Positions 42,324 to 51,713 of a stretch of DNA of 64,000 nt are shown piece by piece (positions within the stretch are counted from its first letter, which is position 1; every line of letters starts with the position of its first letter). The stretch is from Lachnospira hominis (ex Liu et al. 2021) (GTDB taxonomy: Bacteria; Bacillota; Clostridia; Lachnospirales; Lachnospiraceae), in assembly GCF_014287955.1 (NCBI RefSeq), contig NZ_JACOPD010000004.1, forward strand, positions 62,001-126,000, in the 5' to 3' direction. The position numbers and the translations under genes were made by a program. The notes beneath the pieces are model-generated. The model did not search any database. It was not told the origin of the DNA and saw nothing but the letters and a program-made list of their open reading frames with translations.

Positions 42324-42461
42324 TAATTCCATCTCCATTCACATTATATAATTTATTTCATATATTATTTTCTTCAGCTGATTTAGTATATACCACCAAA
42401 TTATACTATTTTCAGATATTTTGCAAATTCTCTTTTTAACAGCATGATAATCTAAGCCTTA

Positions 42462-42524
42462 GACGGCAGATTAGGTCGTGAAAAGGATGGCACATTGAAT
42501 GAGGAGTATTGTAAATGGTGTTAA
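42462..42524 (+). pseudogene. Zinc-ribbon protein fragment
   Basis: 20 codons reading DGRLGREKDGTLNEEYCKWC before a stop. EEYCKWC with the preceding EKDGT matches the putative zinc-ribbon family (Zn_ribbon_2), whose first CxxC should lie upstream but is absent. No start signal. The rest of the gap 42324-42754 holds only this remnant and a terminator-like hairpin. Confidence 0.4.
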
Positions 42525-42622
42525 GCAGATATTTAAATTGAAAATGAGCCGGAACTTTTTAAATAAATTGTGATTAAAAAGTGAAAAATAAACATTCATT
42601 TTAATATCGTTCGTGTCGAAAA

Positions 42623-42653
42623 AATGTCATTTCGTGTAAATGGCATTTTTTTT
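42623..42653 (+). terminator. Terminator-like hairpin
   Basis: AATGTCATTT / AAATGGCATT stem with CGTGT loop, followed by eight T. It lies about 100 bp before the amylase-like gene; could also attenuate it. Confidence 0.6.
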
Positions 42654-42754
42654 GATGCCTTTTATTGTATAATACCGCTAAGAAAGAATGTATTTTTGTA
42701 ATGTTTTAGGATGTTGCATAGACACATTGAGCACAATAAAAGGAGGGAGAGTTT

Positions 42755-45700
42755 ATGAAGTATTTAAACTTAAAAAAGATTACTGCGGTGGTATTGTCAA
42801 TCGGAATGGTATTTTCAAGCAGTGCCGTTACCGGGGTTGCGGCAGATAACAGTAAAAAGATAGCTACGATTCCTAGCAGCTATATTAATAAAGTGGCAGA
42901 AGATATTGATAATAAATATTTTTATGATGGAACATATGTTGATAATTGGGGGCATACATGTAAGGGCAGGCAGCTTGGAGCGACATATACAAAGGAGTCA
43001 ACTGAATTTTTGTTATGGGCACCTGCGGCAACATATGTAAAAGTTAATATTTATGCAACAGGTGATGATAATGACAGCAATGCACGTGATATAGGAACTT
43101 ATGCATTAGAGAAAATGCTTGTAAATGGGGAATGGAATGGCCTCTGGATTATAACACTTCTTGGTGATTGGGGCGGATTGTATTATGACTATACGATTAC
43201 CACAACAGATATTACCCATATTGGCAGCGACAGAACAACAAAATATAAAATTCAGGACCCATATTCGGTTGCGGTAAGCAAAGACGGAAAGCGTTCGTAT
43301 ATAACAGATACATCTTCAGTATCTCCTGAGGGTTGGGACAGCGACAGACATGTGTATGTTGATTCGACAAAAGCAAATACTGTTTATAAAATAAGTGTTA
43401 AGGATTTCTCATCAGATACCGCATCGGGCATGACTGCAGGCGGAAAGTACAGTGCTTTTACGGAAAAGGGTGCAAAAGTAAACAGTGCGGGAGAGCTTGT
43501 ATCTGGTATTGATTATCTGAAGGAACTCGGTGTTACGACAGTACAGCTTGCACCGTTTGCGGATTTTGATGGCGACAGTGAGTATGAGATTTTAAATTAT
43601 AATGTACCTGAGGCAAGCTATGCTTCCAATCCGTCAGACAGCAAGACTGTTATAAAAGAATGTAAAGAGATGATTCAGGCACTTCACAGTGCGGGATTTT
43701 CTGTTGTGATGGAGATGCCGTATACGCATGCCTCAGAGGAAAATCCTCTTGAAAAGTCGGTTCCGCGGTTTTATTACAGATTGAATACTGACGGTACAAG
43801 GTATACAACAAATACGGGATATGACAATGAGCTTGCCACAGAGCGGAAGATGTATCGTAGTTATATGGTTAATTCCATGAAATATTGGGCAGAGGAATAT
43901 CATGTTGATGGATTTTCACTGGATTTGATTGACTGTGTCAATGTGAAGTACAAAGGTTCTTCGCATGTATATAAATGGCTGGATGAGATAAAGACATCAT
44001 TGGCAAAGGAAGATGCCAATCTGGTTATCTGGGGAGATAATTATACAAAGGAAGAAAGACAGAATAAAACTTCCTCTTATGATGAAATAATCGGCAGCAC
44101 AGGTGGCACTTATGGCGAAAGAAACGAAAAAGCCGTAAAAATATACAAGCAGAAAGCAGCAATGAAATATGCTAAGCCGGGAACATTGTTTATGGATGGC
44201 GGAGAAGAAATGTGTAACAGCGTTGAGGGAAGAACTCTTGCAGACAGCAGTTACGTTGAATGGAAGGATTCAGCAGAGTATGCAGATGTAGTCTCATATT
44301 ACAGAGGACTTATGGAGATACGAAAAGCATTTTCACCACTTGCGAAAAGCCAGACAATAAAAAATTCTGAAGCTTATGTGCTTACAGGTACAAAAGACGA
44401 CGAGTGGAATACTATGGCAGTATTAAATAATGAGTCAGATGTGTCAAAAGAAATTACAATTCCTGTTCAAGGAAGAGCTGCTACGGACTGGGTTGTTATT
44501 GCAAATGGCGAAAGTGCGGGAGTTGTATCACTTGGTGAAGTCGCAGGCTCCGTTATAACTGTACCTGCGTATACTACAATGATTCTTGTAGATAAGGAAA
44601 GCTTTGATGATGTGGCTGTAACATCAGGCAAAGGAAAAGTAATTGTTAATTATGTGATAAAAGACAGTGAGCAGAAGTTACGTGAATCGATTACACTTCA
44701 GGGTACATCGGGAACGAATTATGCGGTACCTGAAAATATTAAGATTCCATCAGGATATACTTTTTTAAGCAAGACAGGCGATGAAAAGGGTGTGTATACA
44801 TCAGAAACACAGACAGTTACATATTATTATAATGCGATTAATCCGGATACAGTGGTAGACGGTATTAAAAATAATGGAGTATACTGCGAGAAGGCACAGT
44901 TTAAAGTAACTTCTTCCGATTATACACAGGTAATGGCAGGAAATAAAACGCTTACACCTGATGCGGACGGTATTTATACTGTATCTGCAGCAGATGGCAC
45001 ACAGACAATAACATTGACGGATAATGAAGGATACAGCATTTATCTGTCTGTTACCGTAAATGCGAATCATACAATGGATAACAGCGACTGTACGAAAGAA
45101 TCAATATGCTCTGTCTGCGGGAAAATATTTCTGGCACAGGCAAATCATAAGTTCAGCGACACATGGACAAAAGACGATACTTATCATTGGAAAGTGTGTG
45201 AGAATGACGGCTGTACGGTAACAACAACGAAGACAAAACATAGTGGTACAGATGATGGTGATTGTACAACACCTGTAATTTGTGAATGTGGTGAGATTGT
45301 TACAGCAGCAAAGTCAGAACATATATATGGTGAATGGAAGTCAAATGGTAACGGCACACATACCCACAAATGTACAACGGCAGGCTGTACTATAGAAGAA
45401 ACAGAAAGCTGTGTAGGCGGAGCGGCAACATGTAAAAAGAGAGCCGTCTGCACGGATTGTAATGCTGAATATGGTACTTTAAATCCTGCAAACCACAGTG
45501 GAAATCAGGTATGGGTACAGACAGAAAAAACTCATCAGAAAAAATATGACTGTTGTGGTGCTGAGGTAACTAATATAGAAGATCATATCTGGGAGAATGG
45601 ACACTGCACGGTATGCGGATATGATTGTATTCATAAAGGCGGAGAAGCAACCTGTACGCAGAAAGCGGTTTGCGATACCTGCCATAGTGAATATGGAGAA

Positions 45701-46483
45701 ATAAATGCAGACAATCATACAGGAACAGAAAAGTGGACACAGACAGCAACAACACATGAAAAGAAATATGATTGCTGTGGTAAAGTGACGATAGCACAAG
45801 AAAATCATAACTGGAAAGACGGTGCTTGTGAAACATGTGGTTATGTATGCGTACACAGCGGCGGAGAAGCAACATGTACAAAGGGTGCGGTTTGCGAAAC
45901 CTGCGGCAAGGAGTATACAGATAAAGATATGGCAAATCACAGTGGAAAGGTAGTATGGGTACAGACAGAAAAAACTCATAAACAGGCATATGATTGCTGT
46001 GATAAGGAAGTATCGACAAGTGAAGCACATAGTTGGAAAAACGGTGTATGCACGGTTTGTGATTATCAGTGTAAACATGCAGGCGGAAGTGCAACATGTG
46101 TGAAGAAAGCGGTGTGTACAATCTGCAGTGAAGAATATGGCACTTACAATATGAGTATACATGAAGGCTTGAAGTCAGTAGCGGCAAAGGCGGCTACCAG
46201 GACAGATGAAGGAAATATTGAATACTGGTATTGTAAAGATTGTGACAGATATTACATCAAGCAGGATGGGCTTGTTGAAATTGAAAAATCACAGACTGTG
46301 GTTGCAAAGATTACAGATACAACATCATCGGACGATACGGGTAAAGGCGGTAAGACAGAGACAGTAAAAGAACAGACGCCTGATACAGGAGATAATAAAC
46401 GTGTATTTGCATGGCTTCTTATGTTTATAATAGGAGGGGCGGCAGCAGGATTAACGATTAAAGGTAAAAAGACAGAAAATTAA
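42755..46483 (+). CDS. Cell-wall-anchored GH13/pullulanase-like protein with Cys-rich repeats, probably catalytically dead
   Basis: 1242 residues. Signal peptide 1-30, CBM48-like domain (STEFLLWAPAATYVKVNIY) near 75-165, GH13 barrel-like region about 215-540. Where active enzymes have GFRFD the sequence reads DGFSLDLID (about 385), the acid/base region reads VIWGDNY instead of a Glu-containing motif, and the ESHD region is missing. Residues about 775-1170 hold four Cys-rich repeats of some 85 residues (GGEATCTQKAVCDTCHSEYG, then CGYDCIHKG-like). The tail is a sortase-type signal: QTPDTGD, hydrophobic stretch, KGKK. It is probably a surface glucan-binding protein rather than an enzyme (inference). 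Confidence 0.75.
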   Translation: MKYLNLKKITAVVLSIGMVFSSSAVTGVAADNSKKIATIPSSYINKVAEDIDNKYFYDGTYVDNWGHTCKGRQLGATYTKESTEFLLWAPAATYVKVNIYATGDDNDSNARDIGTYALEKMLVNGEWNGLWIITLLGDWGGLYYDYTITTTDITHIGSDRTTKYKIQDPYSVAVSKDGKRSYITDTSSVSPEGWDSDRHVYVDSTKANTVYKISVKDFSSDTASGMTAGGKYSAFTEKGAKVNSAGELVSGIDYLKELGVTTVQLAPFADFDGDSEYEILNYNVPEASYASNPSDSKTVIKECKEMIQALHSAGFSVVMEMPYTHASEENPLEKSVPRFYYRLNTDGTRYTTNTGYDNELATERKMYRSYMVNSMKYWAEEYHVDGFSLDLIDCVNVKYKGSSHVYKWLDEIKTSLAKEDANLVIWGDNYTKEERQNKTSSYDEIIGSTGGTYGERNEKAVKIYKQKAAMKYAKPGTLFMDGGEEMCNSVEGRTLADSSYVEWKDSAEYADVVSYYRGLMEIRKAFSPLAKSQTIKNSEAYVLTGTKDDEWNTMAVLNNESDVSKEITIPVQGRAATDWVVIANGESAGVVSLGEVAGSVITVPAYTTMILVDKESFDDVAVTSGKGKVIVNYVIKDSEQKLRESITLQGTSGTNYAVPENIKIPSGYTFLSKTGDEKGVYTSETQTVTYYYNAINPDTVVDGIKNNGVYCEKAQFKVTSSDYTQVMAGNKTLTPDADGIYTVSAADGTQTITLTDNEGYSIYLSVTVNANHTMDNSDCTKESICSVCGKIFLAQANHKFSDTWTKDDTYHWKVCENDGCTVTTTKTKHSGTDDGDCTTPVICECGEIVTAAKSEHIYGEWKSNGNGTHTHKCTTAGCTIEETESCVGGAATCKKRAVCTDCNAEYGTLNPANHSGNQVWVQTEKTHQKKYDCCGAEVTNIEDHIWENGHCTVCGYDCIHKGGEATCTQKAVCDTCHSEYGEINADNHTGTEKWTQTATTHEKKYDCCGKVTIAQENHNWKDGACETCGYVCVHSGGEATCTKGAVCETCGKEYTDKDMANHSGKVVWVQTEKTHKQAYDCCDKEVSTSEAHSWKNGVCTVCDYQCKHAGGSATCVKKAVCTICSEEYGTYNMSIHEGLKSVAAKAATRTDEGNIEYWYCKDCDRYYIKQDGLVEIEKSQTVVAKITDTTSSDDTGKGGKTETVKEQTPDTGDNKRVFAWLLMFIIGGAAAGLTIKGKKTEN

Positions 46484-46495
46484 TATTTAAAAATG

Positions 46496-46536
46496 CCGGA
46501 ATTTTGCTCCCTGTGCGGGGCGAGATTCCGGTTTTT
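46496..46536 (+). terminator. Rho-independent terminator
   Basis: CCGGAAT(T)TTGCTCCC pairs with GGGGCGAGATTCCGG, followed by TTTTT. Strong stem after the amylase-like gene. Confidence 0.88.
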
Positions 46537-46677
46537 ACATGTTTTGGTTTTATTTATTGGATTTTTATATTTTTTTATATATTGATAGTTAAATGTTTGA
46601 CATAATAACAGTTTCTTAATATAATATTAAGAATATGATGCTTTTTGCATTAAATATTTAAGAAAGAGAGAAAAATT

Positions 46678-48585
46678 ATGAACGAAAAACAAGAGTTCAA
46701 GCCGTATATTCCGGCTGATAAGGTGATGCCTGAACTTACAGTTACATCTGTAATTATCGGTATCTTATTAGCCGTATTATTTGGCGGTGCCAACGCATAC
46801 TTAGGTCTGCGTGTTGGTATGACCGTTTCGGCTTCTATTCCTGCGGCCGTTATCTCTATGGGAATTATCCGCTTTATTTTAAGAAGAGATTCTATTTTAG
46901 AGAACAATATGGTTCAGACAATCGGTTCTGCAGGTGAATCTGTTGCGGCAGGTGCAATCTTTACACTTCCTGCATTATTTATGTGGGCTCAGGAGGGCGG
47001 CACATCTATGCCTTCTTTGATAGAGATAGCACTTATTGCATTAATTGGTGGTTTCCTCGGAGTATTATTCATGATTCCACTTCGTAGTGCATTAATTGTT
47101 CAGGAGCATGGGGTGTTACCTTATCCTGAAGGACAGGCATGTGCTGAGGTATTAGTTGCCGGAGAAGAAGGCGGTGCTAAGGCAAGTACAGTATTTGCGG
47201 GTCTTGGTATTGCAGCTGTTTATAAGTTTATCGCTGATGGACTTAAAGTATTCCCTAGCGAGGTTGATTTTACTATCAAACCATACAAGGGTTCGGCTGT
47301 TGGTGCAGATGTACTGCCAGCACTCCTCGGTGTCGGTTATATCTGTGGACCTAAGGTATCTTCATACCTCTTGGCAGGTGGTTCCGTAGCGTGGTTTATG
47401 ATTATGCCGTTAATCGCTTTGTTCGGTGGAGACAACATTATCGGACCTGCTACAATTCCAATATCACAGATGGGTCCATCACAGATATGGTCTAATTATG
47501 TGCGTTATATCGGTGCAGGTGCGGTTGCTGCCGGCGGTATTATAAGCTTAATCAAGTCATTACCGCTTATTGTAAAAACATTTAAGCAGGCAATGAAAGG
47601 CTATGGCAAGAAAGCAGACGGTGAGGAGACAAGATCAACTAAGGATCTTCCTATGACTTTGGTTGTATTGGGTATTGGCGTGCTTGCAATTATCATGTGG
47701 TTAATCCCGGCGATTCCTGTTAATCTTCTCAGTGCGATTATTATTATTATTTTTGGTTTCTTCTTTGCAACTGTATCATCACGTATGGTTGGTTTAGTAG
47801 GAAGCTCAAATAACCCTGTATCAGGTATGGCTATTGCGACACTTCTTATTTCGTCAGCAATTCTTAAAGCTACAGGTACAATAGGTATGAATGGCATGGT
47901 AGCCGCTATAAGTATCGGCTCTGTAATTTGTATTATCGCAGCTATTGCAGGTGATACATCACAGGATTTGAAGACAGGCTATATAGTAGGTGCAACACCT
48001 TATAAGCAGCAGATTGGTGAGCTTATCGGTGTGGCTGTATCTGCTGTTACAGTAGGCGGAGTTCTTTATTTGCTTAATGCAGCATGGGGATACGGTTCTA
48101 CAGAATTACCTGCACCACAGGCTACTCTTATGAAAATGGTAGTTGAAGGTGTTATGGGAAACAGCCTTCCGTGGGCACTTGTATTTGCAGGTGTAGCCAT
48201 TGCTATAGTTGTTGAAATTCTTCAGATTCCTGTACTTCCTTTTGCAGTAGGTCTTTACCTTCCGATTTATTTAAGTACACCGATTATGGCAGGTGGACTT
48301 GTAAGACTTTACTTCGATAAGAAGAAAGGTCTTTCAGAGGAAGAACGTAAAGCTAAGGTTAATCAGGGAATCCTTTACTCATCAGGTCTTATTGCAGGTG
48401 AAGGTCTCGTTGGTATTCTTTTAGCTGTATTTGCTATTATTCCTGTAGGAACAGCAACTCTCGGAGATGCTATCAATTTATCAAAGGTTATTAATCTTGG
48501 TAACATTGGAGGCCTTGTATTCTTCGCGGCACTTATTGCAACATTAATAGCATTTATTAATAAAAAAGAAAAAAAGACAAATTAA
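46678..48585 (+). CDS. OPT family oligopeptide transporter
   Basis: 635-residue polytopic membrane protein. NAYLGLRVGMTVSASIPAAV at the start and AGDTSQDLKTGYIVGATP in the middle are hallmark OPT segments; NMVQTIGSAGESVAAGA is a further one. About 15 membrane helices. Imports peptides or metal-chelating compounds using the proton gradient. Length typical. Followed, after a terminator, by a dipeptidase gene, fitting peptide use. Confidence 0.93.
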   Translation: MNEKQEFKPYIPADKVMPELTVTSVIIGILLAVLFGGANAYLGLRVGMTVSASIPAAVISMGIIRFILRRDSILENNMVQTIGSAGESVAAGAIFTLPALFMWAQEGGTSMPSLIEIALIALIGGFLGVLFMIPLRSALIVQEHGVLPYPEGQACAEVLVAGEEGGAKASTVFAGLGIAAVYKFIADGLKVFPSEVDFTIKPYKGSAVGADVLPALLGVGYICGPKVSSYLLAGGSVAWFMIMPLIALFGGDNIIGPATIPISQMGPSQIWSNYVRYIGAGAVAAGGIISLIKSLPLIVKTFKQAMKGYGKKADGEETRSTKDLPMTLVVLGIGVLAIIMWLIPAIPVNLLSAIIIIIFGFFFATVSSRMVGLVGSSNNPVSGMAIATLLISSAILKATGTIGMNGMVAAISIGSVICIIAAIAGDTSQDLKTGYIVGATPYKQQIGELIGVAVSAVTVGGVLYLLNAAWGYGSTELPAPQATLMKMVVEGVMGNSLPWALVFAGVAIAIVVEILQIPVLPFAVGLYLPIYLSTPIMAGGLVRLYFDKKKGLSEEERKAKVNQGILYSSGLIAGEGLVGILLAVFAIIPVGTATLGDAINLSKVINLGNIGGLVFFAALIATLIAFINKKEKKTN

Positions 48586-48597
48586 AAAAAATGTGTT

Positions 48598-48642
48598 ATA
48601 ATAAATCTGTTGGTTTTTATGCCGACAGATTTATTATTTTTA
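48598..48642 (+). terminator. Rho-independent terminator
   Basis: 16-bp perfect stem (ATAATAAATCTGTTGG / complement with one mismatch) and 8-nt loop, then TTTT. After the OPT gene. Confidence 0.85.
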
Positions 48643-48689
48643 CGAAAAATTCTGCTTTTTTGATCAAGAGTTTTATTTAAGGAGGTTTC

Positions 48690-49046
48690 ATGGCTAAGCA
48701 AAAGGAGAATTACTTAGACTATGTTCCAAAACATAATTCATTATTTGAATTTAGGGATAACAAGAAAGGGCATGTTGAAATTAAAGTTCATAATAAAGGT
48801 CTTTTTAATAGAATAGCACAGCTTATTGCGAAAAAGCCCAAGTACAGTTACATTGAATTAGATGAATTTGGTACATATATATGGCGTCAGATAGACGGAG
48901 TACGAAGTATTTATGACATCGGACAGCTTGTAAAACAACATTTTGGAGAAAAGGCAGAACCTTTGTATGAGCGTTTATGCCAGTTTACAAAGATACTTCA
49001 TAAAAATCAGTTTATTGTATACACTAATAAGATTAAACAAAAATAA
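48690..49046 (+). CDS. PqqD-like protein
   Basis: 118 residues. SYIELDEFGTYIWRQIDGVR followed by IYDIGQLVKQHFGEKAEPLY is the PqqD winged fold, a peptide-chaperone domain in RiPP maturation. No radical-SAM or precursor gene is nearby; such stand-alone PqqD proteins are common in Clostridia with unknown roles. AAGGAGG lies 7 nt before ATG. Next gene is a dipeptidase. Confidence 0.8.
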   Translation: MAKQKENYLDYVPKHNSLFEFRDNKKGHVEIKVHNKGLFNRIAQLIAKKPKYSYIELDEFGTYIWRQIDGVRSIYDIGQLVKQHFGEKAEPLYERLCQFTKILHKNQFIVYTNKIKQK

Positions 49047-49077
49047 TATTAATAAAATGTTTTAAAGGAGTTAAGAC

Positions 49078-50523
49078 ATGAGAGTATTATCTGAATTAGA
49101 ACCTAAGAATGTATTTTCATTTTTTGAGGATATTTGCAATATTCCGCATCCTTCTTATAAAGAAGAGAAGATTAGCAATTATCTCGTTGAATTTGCCAAG
49201 GCAAGAAATCTTGAATATTATCAGGATTCACTTTACAACGTGATTATAATAAAGGAAGCATCAAAAGGATATGAAGATGTTGCACCTATTATTCTTCAGG
49301 GACACATGGATATGGTATGTGAAAAGACACCTGACTGTGATAAGAACATGGACGAAGAAGGACTTGATCTTGAAGTTAATGGTGATTTTGTTTCTGCCAA
49401 TGGAACAACACTTGGCGGTGATGACGGAATTGCGGTTGCCTATGCACTTGCGATATTAGATGATGACAGCATTGCACACCCGCGTCTTGAATTTGTGTGT
49501 ACCGTATCAGAAGAAGTAGGCATGGAAGGTGCTGCAGGCATTGATGTGTCAATGTTAAAAGGAAAGAAGCTTCTCAATATGGACAGCGAAGATGAGGGAA
49601 TCATGCTTGCAAGTTGTGCGGGAGGATGTAGTGCACAGGTTAAACTTAGATTAAACAGAACAGAAGTGACAGGAACAAAACTTCGTATTTCTATATCGGG
49701 ACTTACGGGAGGACATTCAGGTGTTGAGATTGACAAGGGAAGAGGAAATGCAAATGTTCTCATGTCAAGAATTCTTCGTGATGCCGCTGAGAAAGCACCG
49801 ATATTTATTGTATCTGTTGAGGGAGGCAAAAAAGACAATGCCATTCCGAGAGAATGTTTATCCGAAATTATTATTGAAGAAGATAAAGCTGAGGCAGTTA
49901 AAGCTGCTGTTGAAGAAGCTGTAAATGAGATAAGAGAAGAATTTGCGTCATCTGATGCAGATTTTAATGTTACAACAGAATTATCAGATGGATGCAGCGT
50001 TAAAGCTGTTACAAAGGAAGACAGTGCCAAAGCGGTTGCTCTTATACAGTCACTTCCTAACGGAATAATGAGAATGAGTCAGGATATTGATAATCTTGTT
50101 GAAACTTCACTTAATCTTGGTATAATTTCATTAGATGAATCAGGTATCTGTCTCAGATTTGCCCTTAGAAGTTCAGTCGGAGTTGCATTGAAAAATCTTA
50201 AAAACCAGATTGCATGTGTAAGTAAAACATACGGTGGAAGTGTTGAATTTACAGGAGAATACCCAGCTTGGGAATATAAGAAAGATTCAAAACTCCGTGA
50301 TGATATGGTTAATATATTTGAACAGATGTATGGCAAAAAACCTACTATTGAGGCAATTCATGCAGGCGTCGAATGTGGTATACTTGCAGGAAAGATAGAA
50401 GACCTTGACTGCATATCTATGGGACCGGATATTTTTAATATTCATACAACGGAAGAGCATTTAAGCATTTCTTCTGCAAAGAGAATGTATGAGTATATAC
50501 TCAATGTAATAGCATGCAAATAA
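49078..50523 (+). CDS. pepD: Aminoacyl-histidine dipeptidase (PepD/M20)
   Basis: 481-residue zinc peptidase. Metal and catalytic motifs: ILQGHMDMVCEK (His, Asp), TLGGDDGIAVAYALAIL, VSEEVGMEGAAGID (general-base Glu-Glu), and LTGGHSGVEIDKGRGNAN in the lid domain. Cleaves dipeptides such as carnosine-like Xaa-His. Cytoplasmic. AAGGAG upstream. Full length. Confidence 0.93.
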   Translation: MRVLSELEPKNVFSFFEDICNIPHPSYKEEKISNYLVEFAKARNLEYYQDSLYNVIIIKEASKGYEDVAPIILQGHMDMVCEKTPDCDKNMDEEGLDLEVNGDFVSANGTTLGGDDGIAVAYALAILDDDSIAHPRLEFVCTVSEEVGMEGAAGIDVSMLKGKKLLNMDSEDEGIMLASCAGGCSAQVKLRLNRTEVTGTKLRISISGLTGGHSGVEIDKGRGNANVLMSRILRDAAEKAPIFIVSVEGGKKDNAIPRECLSEIIIEEDKAEAVKAAVEEAVNEIREEFASSDADFNVTTELSDGCSVKAVTKEDSAKAVALIQSLPNGIMRMSQDIDNLVETSLNLGIISLDESGICLRFALRSSVGVALKNLKNQIACVSKTYGGSVEFTGEYPAWEYKKDSKLRDDMVNIFEQMYGKKPTIEAIHAGVECGILAGKIEDLDCISMGPDIFNIHTTEEHLSISSAKRMYEYILNVIACK

Positions 50524-50569
50524 TATGCAATAGATAAAAAAATTTTTTAAAACGAAAGGATGAATTATT

Positions 50570-51034
50570 ATGATTTACGCTTCACTTAATGCAAAAAAAG
50601 GTAACTATGAGTATCCGGCAGCAATTGCCACAGCTTTGGAATTTCTTGCAAAGCCTGAAACAAAGGAACTTCCTGTAGGAAGATATGAACTTGACGGAGA
50701 TAACATTTATGTTCTCATTCAGGATCAGACAACTGCACCTGTAGAAAAGAAGCGTGCAGAAAGCCACAGAAACTATATTGACATTCAGTATCTTTTTACA
50801 GGAAAGGAAGTACAGGGATACGCACCTCTTCTTCCGGGCGTAAAAGGTGAAGAGCCTGCCGGAAAGGACAATATTTATTATGATGAAGTAGCTGACGAAC
50901 AGTTCGTTACATTACATCCGGGTGAATTTACAGTATATTTTACTAACGATATTCATCGCCCTAACTGCACAATGGACGAACCTGTTAATATTCATAAAGC
51001 AGTTGTAAAGATTAAGGAAAGCCTTATTAAGTAA
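50570..51034 (+). CDS. YhcH/YjgK/YiaL family protein
   Basis: 154-residue cupin-like protein. Typical features: YEYPAAIATALEFLAKPETK, ESHRNYIDIQYLFTGKEVQG and HPGEFTVYFTNDIHRPNCTM, with conserved His and Glu that bind a metal. Family members are linked with handling of N-acetylmannosamine/sialic-acid or beta-galactoside metabolites; the true activity is not settled. GAAAGGA upstream. Ends before a terminator. Confidence 0.9.
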   Translation: MIYASLNAKKGNYEYPAAIATALEFLAKPETKELPVGRYELDGDNIYVLIQDQTTAPVEKKRAESHRNYIDIQYLFTGKEVQGYAPLLPGVKGEEPAGKDNIYYDEVADEQFVTLHPGEFTVYFTNDIHRPNCTMDEPVNIHKAVVKIKESLIK

Positions 51035-51072
51035 TAAATTTATATAAGGTTTGTAATATAAGTTGCTTTTTT

Positions 51073-51109
51073 AAAAGGAGACGTGATGATTGTTTTATGT
51101 CTCCTTTTT
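51073..51109 (+). terminator. Rho-independent terminator
   Basis: AAAAGGAGAC / GTCTCCTTTT, 16-nt loop, then TT. Ends the pepD-yhcH unit. Confidence 0.8.
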
Positions 51110-51155
51110 GCTATATGATTTTTTATACGCTGTTTATAATGGAGTCAGATTAAAC

Positions 51156-51713
51156 ATGGAATTATTGGATATAGTTGATGAAAATGGGATACCAACAGGA
51201 AAAACCATTGAGAGAAAGATTGCACATAGTGAGGGAATAAGGCACAGGACTGCACATGTGTGGATTATAAGAAAGACGGATAATGGAGCAGAAGTTCTTC
51301 TTCAGAAGCGTGCGATGGGTAAGGATTCATTTCCGGGAAGATATGATACTTCTTCGGCAGGTCATATACAGGCTGGTGATGAACCTGAAGAATCTGCAAT
51401 AAGAGAGATGAAAGAAGAACTTGGAATAGATGCATCCGTCAGTGATTTGCATTTTGTTGATAAATTTGTAATTAATTATAAAAAAGAATTCTATGGAAAG
51501 ATGTTTAAGGACAGCGAGATAGCTTTTGTTTATGTATATACCGGATCTGTGGATATCGACAAGCTTACATTACAAAAAGAAGAGCTGGACAGAGTGGACT
51601 GGTTTAACTTAGAATATGTTTATGAGGAATGTAAGAAGCATAATCAGAAGTTTTGTGCACCGATTGATGGTTTAGAGATTGCGAGAAAATATGTCTGTGA
51701 ATATGGAATCTGA
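51156..51713 (+). CDS. Nudix hydrolase (IDI-like)
   Basis: 185 residues. The Nudix box lies at GDEPEESAIREMKEELGID (consensus GX5EX7REUXEEXGU, with the first Gly region GHIQAGDEPEESA). DENGIPTGKTIERKIAHSEG at the start and HRTAHVWIIRK resemble the isopentenyl-diphosphate isomerase-like branch, but true type-I IDI motifs are not complete, so a general Nudix hydrolase is called. ATG 51156 is used; GGAG lies 11 nt upstream, a weak site. Confidence 0.88.
   Translation: MELLDIVDENGIPTGKTIERKIAHSEGIRHRTAHVWIIRKTDNGAEVLLQKRAMGKDSFPGRYDTSSAGHIQAGDEPEESAIREMKEELGIDASVSDLHFVDKFVINYKKEFYGKMFKDSEIAFVYVYTGSVDIDKLTLQKEELDRVDWFNLEYVYEECKKHNQKFCAPIDGLEIARKYVCEYGI

Noticed and set aside
45479-46187. Long - strand ORFs of 205-227 aa antisense to the Cys-rich repeats
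   Set aside because: They are frame shadows caused by the repeat codon pattern; composition is biased and no start signals exist.
49440-50030. 196-aa - strand ORF within pepD
   Set aside because: Shadow of a fully conserved peptidase gene; Ser/Ala-biased and without ribosome binding site.
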